A stretch of DNA of 9,622 nucleotides, from assembly GCA_030630685.1 (NCBI GenBank), contig DAOVMN010000057.1:1-9622 (forward strand), in the 5' to 3' direction. The DNA comes from Thermoplasmata archaeon (lineage in GTDB: Archaea; Thermoplasmatota; DAOVMN01). Made by a program: the position numbers and the translations under genes. Positions 5,343-9,622 of this stretch are shown here, one piece after another; positions within the stretch are counted from its first letter, which is position 1; each line of letters opens with the position of its first letter. The notes below the pieces were generated by a model, which had not been told where the DNA came from, made no database searches, and was given only the letters and a program-made list of their open reading frames with translations.

Positions 5343-5553
5343 ATTTTCCACAACATCAAGTTAGTTTTGCAAAATCTCCAGCAATACAAATTTGGTATTT
5401 GTTTAGCACGCTTCACTCTACAAGACTGAGAAATTAATCTCTCGTGAGGCAGAGCTCCCTTCTGAGGTTTTCTAATACTTGTATTCCAGGATTCTCCGCG
5501 ACACCGTGAGGGAACACAAAGCAGTAATAAGGGAAAAAGAAGAGACCGCACCA

Positions 5554-6117
5554 ATGATCATCGTTTCGCTCATCGGCCTGAAGAAGTGCGGGAAGACCAC
5601 CACAGCCGAGGCCCTTATCTCCGAGTTCAAGAAGCGCGGATTCCGGGTGGGAGCTATAAAGGTCATGCCCCATTCCACCTTCACCATCGACACCGAGGGA
5701 AAGGACACCTGGCGGCAGAAGCAGGCAGGTGCTGATTTCGTTATTTCACTTTCAAGGGATGAGATGGCCTACATCGAAAAAAAGGAAGGCAGGGCGAAAC
5801 TAACGGATGCGCTTCGGTTGGTGCCGCAGGAAACCGACATCCTGATCTGCGAAGGCCTCACCGAGGATGATCCGAGGATATCGAGGATTGTTCTGGCTAA
5901 GTCAATGGATCTCCTAAAGGAGACGTTCAGGGTGAGGGGGATCGAAACCCGGGGGGAGGGAGGACAAAAAGGAAAAGGAGCTAAGATCATTGCCCTGTCC
6001 GGCATCATGGCGAATGAGGCGAGGGAGCACCCGGATTATCCGGTTTTCAATTGCACGGGGCCGGAGGGTGTGAAGGGCCTTGCGGATCTGATCATAGAGA
6101 AGGGCGGGGGAAACTGA
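5554..6117 (+). CDS. mobB: MobB, molybdenum/tungsten cofactor GTP-binding adapter
   Basis: A protein of 187 residues. A P-loop lies at residues 8-15 (Gly-Leu-Lys-Lys-Cys-Gly-Lys-Thr), followed by the MobB signature 'IKVMPHSTFTIDTEGKDTWRQ' at about 35-55 with Asp46, the GKD at 49-51, and 'AGAD' at 58-61. 'TDILICEGL' supplies the Walker B region. MobB binds GTP and assists the attachment of the nucleotide to molybdopterin by MobA and its delivery to enzymes; in tungsten users it may serve tungstopterin. ATG 5554 fits the family start. The frame stays open upstream to TTG 5479, but that 25-residue extension is unlike MobB. No strong ribosome site precedes 5554. The 270 bases before it hold only the divergent module's promoter and no clear promoter for mobB, consistent with displacement from an original operon. 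Confidence 0.9.
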   Translation: MIIVSLIGLKKCGKTTTAEALISEFKKRGFRVGAIKVMPHSTFTIDTEGKDTWRQKQAGADFVISLSRDEMAYIEKKEGRAKLTDALRLVPQETDILICEGLTEDDPRISRIVLAKSMDLLKETFRVRGIETRGEGGQKGKGAKIIALSGIMANEAREHPDYPVFNCTGPEGVKGLADLIIEKGGGN

Positions 6118-6224
6118 AGAGAGCTTTAACCGATCACCCAACGGGTCCCTGCAAAGATTTCTCAAACGAAAAACTTAAGGGGAAGCTCGTGCTTGTAACT
6201 ACATACCACGCCGGAGGAAATAAC

Positions 6225-6995
6225 ATGACAGAGATCGACAGCTACGAAAAGGGCCTTGAAGGAAGGAACGTGGCCATGCTCATAGACGGTGATAACGCCC
6301 AGCCCTCCTTGATAGATGCCATGCTCGACGAGGCCTCGAAGTACGGACAGATGACCTTTCGAAGGATATACGGAGACTGGACCACCCCGCAGATGGGCTC
6401 CTGGAAGCATACCCTGCAAACCCACGCCATCCAGCCGGTGCAGCAATTCCGGAACATTGCAGGGAAAAACGCAACCGACAGTGCCCTCATTATCGATGCC
6501 ATGGACATCCTTCACAAAGAGGATGTTGATATTTTCGTTGTCGTATCCAGTGATAGTGATTTCGCCAGGCTTGCCACCAGGCTGAGGGAAGGGGGCAAGA
6601 TGGTTATCGGGATTGGGCGGAGACAGACGCCGAACACCTTTGTGAAGGCATGCAACATCTTTGTATACACCGAAAACCTGGTGCCCCCGGAGCTCCAGGA
6701 TGCACGGAAATCTATCGGGAAAAAGAAAAGCACGGTAAGTAAAAAGAAGGCCAGGGAGGATTCTGACCTTCGCAACCTGCTCCTGAAGGCCCTGGAACTG
6801 ATCCAGAGCGAGGATGGCTCCGCACTCCTTTCCCAGTTAGGGATCGCCCTGCATAAGATCGACCCTGGCTTTGATCCGAGAACCTATGGAAAGAAGAAGC
6901 TGCTTGACCTCATTGAGATGTATCCCATAGTGTTCGAGGTTCAGAAGACCCCCTCCGGTGGACCAATGAGCATACGATTGAAGGAACTAAAGTGA
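6225..6995 (+). CDS. NYN-domain protein with C-terminal LOTUS/OST-HTH domain
   Basis: A protein of 256 residues. ATG 6225 follows a GGAGG at 6213-6217; the open frame upstream to 6051 overlaps mobB and is not used. Residues 16-150 form a NYN (LabA-like, PIN-fold) nuclease domain. Its acidic residues are Asp21 and Asp23 in 'MLIDGDNAQ', Asp85 in 'NATDSALIIDA', and Asp110 and Asp112 in 'VVSSDSDFARLATRL'. After a Lys-rich linker (about 165-182), residues 185-256 match a LOTUS/OST-HTH module ('LLLKALELIQSEDGSALLSQLG', 'YGKKKLLDLIEMYP'), which binds RNA, including G-quadruplex RNA in studied cases. The architecture points to a cytoplasmic RNA-processing or RNA-decay protein. Many bacteria and archaea have such proteins and their targets are mostly unknown. 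It lies 107 bases after mobB. Confidence 0.88.
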   Translation: MTEIDSYEKGLEGRNVAMLIDGDNAQPSLIDAMLDEASKYGQMTFRRIYGDWTTPQMGSWKHTLQTHAIQPVQQFRNIAGKNATDSALIIDAMDILHKEDVDIFVVVSSDSDFARLATRLREGGKMVIGIGRRQTPNTFVKACNIFVYTENLVPPELQDARKSIGKKKSTVSKKKAREDSDLRNLLLKALELIQSEDGSALLSQLGIALHKIDPGFDPRTYGKKKLLDLIEMYPIVFEVQKTPSGGPMSIRLKELK

Positions 6996-7036
6996 TGGAA
7001 ATGGCGCAGTGGATGTCACGAATTTAGGTGTGATTG

Positions 7037-7042
7037 TTTTTT
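7037..7042 (+). terminator. Oligo-T run after the NYN gene
   Basis: Six T residues lie 42 bases after the NYN stop. Archaeal RNA polymerase commonly terminates at such runs without a hairpin. Evidence is only the T run and its position. Confidence 0.35.
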
Positions 7043-7050
7043 CCCGGGAA

Positions 7051-7245
7051 TCATTCGCCCACCTTCTGCCCCACCGCGCCGGTAAAGAGCAGGCCAGACA
7101 GGATCGGGAATGGGACATCAAAACTGTAGTAGGTGGCCGAATACTCTATCGGGGCTGCGATTGGACTCCCGATCAGGATGGTGAGAGTACGGTAGAACCC
7201 AAGCATTGCAGCATAGTCCCCTAACGGGTAAAAAATTCCAATAAA
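7051..7245 (-). pseudogene. Probable C-terminal remnant of a membrane transporter (MFS-like)
   Basis: The minus-strand frame ending at TGA 7053-7051 is open back to a TAG at 7248-7246. It reads like a real membrane protein: 'YPLGDYAAMLGFYRTLTILI', 'GSPIAAPIEYSATYYSFDVP' and 'FPILSGLLFTGAVGQKVGE'. Two hydrophobic helices separated by a polar loop with 'MLGFYRTLT.LIGSPIAAPI' recall helices 10-12 of major facilitator transporters, but with only about 60 residues the family is uncertain. There is no start and nothing recognisable upstream, so it looks like a truncated leftover. The + strand frame over the same bases (GTG 7009 to 7224) has no recognisable features and is probably its shadow. Confidence 0.45.
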
Positions 7246-7246
7246 C

Positions 7247-7257
7247 TATATATATAA
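7247..7257 (+). promoter_or_regulatory. TATA box upstream of a noncoding stretch
   Basis: TATATATATAA is a very strong archaeal TATA-like element. It predicts a transcript start near 7278. No protein frame starts downstream before 7600, so it would drive a noncoding RNA or be left over from a lost gene. Confidence 0.5.
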
Positions 7258-7277
7258 GTATACTCTAAAAGATGAAA

Positions 7278-7509
7278 TGACACAAGTGTGTAGAACTCAC
7301 TGACGGGTGCAAGCCTGAGGGAGTAACCAAGATTGCCCCACATGGGCTAGTCCTCCTCTATCGTCCTCTTCGAGGTTTTTGGGGCCCACGATTACAATCC
7401 CCCATAGAGAAGTTCAAGAAGTTGAGAATGATCAGGTATCGCAGTTACACGCTCTATGAACCTGTACCAGGGACTACCGCCCGTACCTTGAACCCTTCCT
7501 TCGTTTTTT
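7278..7509 (+). ncRNA. Candidate structured noncoding RNA
   Basis: About 230 bases lie between a TATA box with a predicted start near 7278 and a run of six T at 7504-7509, with no plausible coding frame. Pairable segments include GATTG (7331-7335) with CAATC (7395-7399), GCCCCA (7335-7340) with TGGGGC (7380-7385), CCTC (7365-7368) with GAGG (7372-7375), GTTCAAG (7412-7418) with CTTGAAC (7487-7493), and CAGGT (7433-7437) with ACCTG (7460-7464). These nest into two arms. An ACA follows the base of the first arm (7394-7396), but I cannot fit a convincing H/ACA pocket, and it does not match the RNase P, SRP or tRNA patterns I know. The remaining bases up to 7577 show nothing. Confidence 0.35.
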
Positions 7510-7577
7510 CCACCGGTTGTTATGCAGGAATCTATTTGGGGTTACACAGATAACACACCACGATATCGAAAGAAACC

Positions 7578-7585
7578 TATATATA
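7578..7585 (+). promoter_or_regulatory. TATA box for the TPR gene
   Basis: TATATATA lies about 40 bases before ATG 7623. The predicted start near 7608 coincides with an in-frame GTG at 7608, so translation may be leaderless at that GTG or start at the ATG after a leader of about 15 bases. No Shine-Dalgarno site is present. Confidence 0.6.
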
Positions 7586-7622
7586 CGATTTATTGATTCT
7601 CGCTTGTGTGAATTCCAAAACC

Positions 7623-9622
7623 ATGACCTTAAATTACTTGAATTATGCCGATAGTACGTTGGAGGAGGCGAGGACCAAACCTGCAGAGGTGAAAGTAGGT
7701 CTTATCAAAGATGCACTAGCGACATTTGATGAAATACTCATATCAAAAGCAGTCTCTGAAGAAGAATGGCCAAGAATTTATGCTTATATCAGAAACAAAG
7801 AAGCAATTTGTTACCGAGATTTAGCACAAATTGATGGTAAGGAGGAGAATCTGACCAAAGCAATCGACTCCTATGAAGGGGCACTGAAGGTTTTCACTGT
7901 TGGGGAATACCCTGAAGACCATGCTACAATGCAGTATAACCTTGGAGTTTCTTACCGTGCTCTTTCGGATGTTAGGGAAAGGGAGAAGAATCTGACCAAA
8001 GCGAGCAACTCCTATGAAAAAGCACTGAAAATATTCACTGCTGAAAAACACCCCGGTGATTATGCCAGGACCCAATATAATCTTGGAAATGTCTACAGTA
8101 TTCTTTCCGATGTTAAGGAAAGGGAGAAGAATCTGACCAAAGCGAGCAACTCCTATGAACGAGCACTGAATATCTTCACCATTGAGGAATACCCCGAGGA
8201 CTATGCAAGGGTTCAATATAACCTGGGTATTGCTTACAAGGCCCTTTCGGATGTCAGGGAAAAGGAGAGAAATCTGACAAAGGCAATCCTTGCGTATAAA
8301 GAAGCACTGAAGATCCTCACTATTGAAGAACACCCTAAGGACTATGCTGCAACACAGTATTATCTTGGAATTGCGTATTATATGCTTTCGGGGATTTGGG
8401 GGAGTGAGGAAAATCTAACCAACGCAATCCTTGCGTATGAGAATGCTCTAAAAGTATATTCGATTAGGAAATACCCGGGGGACTATGCTGCAACACAGTA
8501 TTATCTTGGGATTGCCTACAGCGAGCTTTCTGAAGGTAGGGACAAAGAAGCAAATGTGATAAAAGCAATCCTGTCCTATGAAAATGCTTTGAGGATATTC
8601 ACTATTGAGAAATACCCTACTGACTATGCCAGGACACACTATAATCTTGGAACTGCCTACAGTGACCTTTCTGAACTTAGGAATAAAGGAGAAAACCTGA
8701 CCAAGGCGATCCTTGCGTATGAGAATGCTCTAAAAGTATATTCGATTAGGGAATACCCGGGGGACTATGGTGCAACACAGTATAACCTTGGAACCGCCTA
8801 TGGGGATCTCTCGGAGGTAATGGATAAGGAGGAGATTCTGACCAAGGCAATCCTTGCGTATAAAAATGCGCTGAAAGTATATACCTCTGAAAGGCACCCC
8901 GAGGACTATGCCAGGGTTCAATATAATCTTGGTATCGTTTACAGCGATATCTCAGATGTCAAGGATAAGGAAGAGATTCTAACCAAGGCAATCAACTCCT
9001 ATGAAGGAGCACTGAAAATATTTACTGTTGAAAAATACCCCGAGGACTATGCTGCAACACAGTATAATCTTGGAACCGCCTATGGTGATCTTTCTGAGTA
9101 TAGGGATAAAGAAGAGAATCTGGCACTAACAATCCATGCGTATCAAAATGCCCTGAAAGTATACACCTTTGAAGTATATTCTAACGACTATGCCGCAACA
9201 CAGTATAATATTGGTGTTGCCTACAGAGCTCTTTTCAGTGTGTGGGATAATGAGGAGAATCTGACAAAGGCAATCCATGCGTATGAAGAGGCACTAAAAA
9301 TATTCGCCTATGAAAGAAATCCTATTCCCTATGCGACAACTCAACATAATCTCGGAATGGCCAATAAAACTCTTTCCGAGGTTAGGGACAAGGAAGAGAA
9401 CCTGTGGAAAGCAATAAACGCATACTGGGAAGCACTGAAAACGTTCACTCCTGAAAAATATCCTGTCGCCTATGCTGACACACAGTATGATCTTGGTGTT
9501 GCCTACAGGGCCCTCTCAGAGATCAAAGACAAGGAAAAGAACCTGAACAAAGCAATCCTCGCCTATAAAGAGGCTTTTAGTATCAGGGCCATCGATAACT
9601 ATTTTATTTCAATGAAATATGC
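7623..9622 (+). CDS. Large TPR-repeat protein built from 47-residue units (3' end outside window)
   Basis: The frame from ATG 7623 stays open for 666 codons and leaves the window. About 75 N-terminal residues (MTLNYLNYADSTLEEARTKP...) are unlike the rest. From base 7848 the protein is a strict series of 47-residue units of the form NLTKAIxxYExALKxFTxEx(Y/H)PxDYAxTQYNLGxxYxxLSDVxxKEE. Each unit holds two helices: the first with the 'A...Y..AL' face, the second with 'YA.tQ.NLG.aY..L', as in TPR/Sel1/kinesin-light-chain-like repeats, with a long loop that makes it longer than the standard 34 residues. No signal peptide, membrane helix or catalytic domain is visible; an effector domain could lie beyond the window. 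TPR arrays act as protein-binding scaffolds. Base use is more A+T-rich than in the genes at the left. A GTG at 7608 is an alternative start. Confidence 0.9.
   Translation, partial: MTLNYLNYADSTLEEARTKPAEVKVGLIKDALATFDEILISKAVSEEEWPRIYAYIRNKEAICYRDLAQIDGKEENLTKAIDSYEGALKVFTVGEYPEDHATMQYNLGVSYRALSDVREREKNLTKASNSYEKALKIFTAEKHPGDYARTQYNLGNVYSILSDVKEREKNLTKASNSYERALNIFTIEEYPEDYARVQYNLGIAYKALSDVREKERNLTKAILAYKEALKILTIEEHPKDYAATQYYLGIAYYMLSGIWGSEENLTNAILAYENALKVYSIRKYPGDYAATQYYLGIAYSELSEGRDKEANVIKAILSYENALRIFTIEKYPTDYARTHYNLGTAYSDLSELRNKGENLTKAILAYENALKVYSIREYPGDYGATQYNLGTAYGDLSEVMDKEEILTKAILAYKNALKVYTSERHPEDYARVQYNLGIVYSDISDVKDKEEILTKAINSYEGALKIFTVEKYPEDYAATQYNLGTAYGDLSEYRDKEENLALTIHAYQNALKVYTFEVYSNDYAATQYNIGVAYRALFSVWDNEENLTKAIHAYEEALKIFAYERNPIPYATTQHNLGMANKTLSEVRDKEENLWKAINAYWEALKTFTPEKYPVAYADTQYDLGVAYRALSEIKDKEKNLNKAILAYKEAFSIRAIDNYFISMKY
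7848..9622 (+). repeat. Gapless 141-bp coding tandem repeat, 12 full copies and one partial
   Basis: Unit starts, taken at the codon before 'LTKA', fall at 7848, 7989, 8130, 8271, 8412, 8553, 8694, 8835, 8976, 9117, 9258, 9399 and 9540, always exactly 141 bases apart. Copies have diverged, but some neighbours share long identical runs, showing recent unit duplication or gene conversion. Confidence 0.95.

Noticed and set aside
5389..5405. AATAC/GTATT small inverted repeat upstream of mobB
   Set aside because: Five base pairs in an A+T-rich region is not distinguishable from chance.
5479..5553. Upstream extension of mobB to TTG 5479
   Set aside because: The family begins at the strand before the P-loop, and the 25 extra residues are charged and unlike MobB.
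7009..7224. 71-residue + strand frame starting at GTG 7009
   Set aside because: No ribosome site or recognisable motif, and it lies in mirror register with a more protein-like minus-strand remnant.
7262..7320. C/D-box guide RNA (GATGAAATGA with later CTGA motifs)
   Set aside because: The C box does not fit RTGATGA well and no C' box is visible at the right spacing.
7821..8921. Several minus-strand frames opposite the TPR gene
   Set aside because: They repeat with the 141-bp period of the TPR gene and are its shadows.
7848..9622. Tandem periodicity as a CRISPR array or satellite
   Set aside because: The period is 141 bp, the copies are diverged and the frame is open throughout; there are no short identical repeats with unique spacers.

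Overview
The window looks archaeal, most likely a mesophilic euryarchaeote related to methanogens or ANME lineages; this is an inference and no 16S rRNA or other taxonomic marker is present. The grounds are TATA-box promoters followed by short or absent leaders, strong Shine-Dalgarno sites on some genes, oligo-T 3' ends in place of classical bacterial terminators, an AOR-family tungsten oxidoreductase with its own ThiF/ThiS-like pair, an AbrB-VapC toxin-antitoxin pair and a large TPR-repeat protein. The left half is richer in G+C than the TPR gene on the right.

Region 1 (1-1461) is a compact operon on the + strand. It holds the C-terminal tail of an aldehyde:ferredoxin oxidoreductase, a ThiF family-2 adenylyltransferase, a ThiS/MoaD-like carrier ending in Gly-Gly, and a 99-residue protein of unknown function. 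The ThiF/ThiS pair plausibly delivers sulfur for the pterin dithiolene of the tungsten cofactor of the upstream enzyme. A 337-base gap with a TATA promoter follows. After it come a Cys-rich protein with a HEAT-like C-terminus (1799-2620) and a six-helix membrane protein resembling the DUF2238/YjdF group (2769-3455), which is followed by a perfect 8-bp stem-loop.

Region 2 (3456-5553) is a scarred accessory island. It contains a decayed C-terminal piece of a vapC gene, an intact AbrB-VapC pair, a 60-residue helix-turn-helix-like protein ending in a Cys-x3-Cys motif, and a short degenerate copy of the first codons of mobB. On the minus strand lies a YgiT-type zinc-finger antitoxin preceded by a DUF4258 toxin-like gene broken by a 7-bp near-duplication. 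The mobB fragment directly behind the small HTH gene suggests that this gene once abutted mobB, and that the minus-strand module came in between or a rearrangement occurred.

Region 3 (5554-6995) carries mobB (GTP-binding molybdenum/tungsten cofactor protein) and a NYN-LOTUS putative RNA-processing protein. Molybdenum/tungsten cofactor functions therefore appear on both sides of the island.

Region 4 (6996-7622) has no intact protein gene. It holds an apparent minus-strand remnant of a membrane transporter, and a TATA box followed by about 230 bases with several pairable stems ending in an oligo-T run, which is a candidate noncoding RNA.

Region 5 (7623-9622) is a very long open frame that runs off the window. 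It encodes a TPR protein built from a strictly gapless 47-residue (141-bp) unit, with at least 12 complete copies and a partial one.
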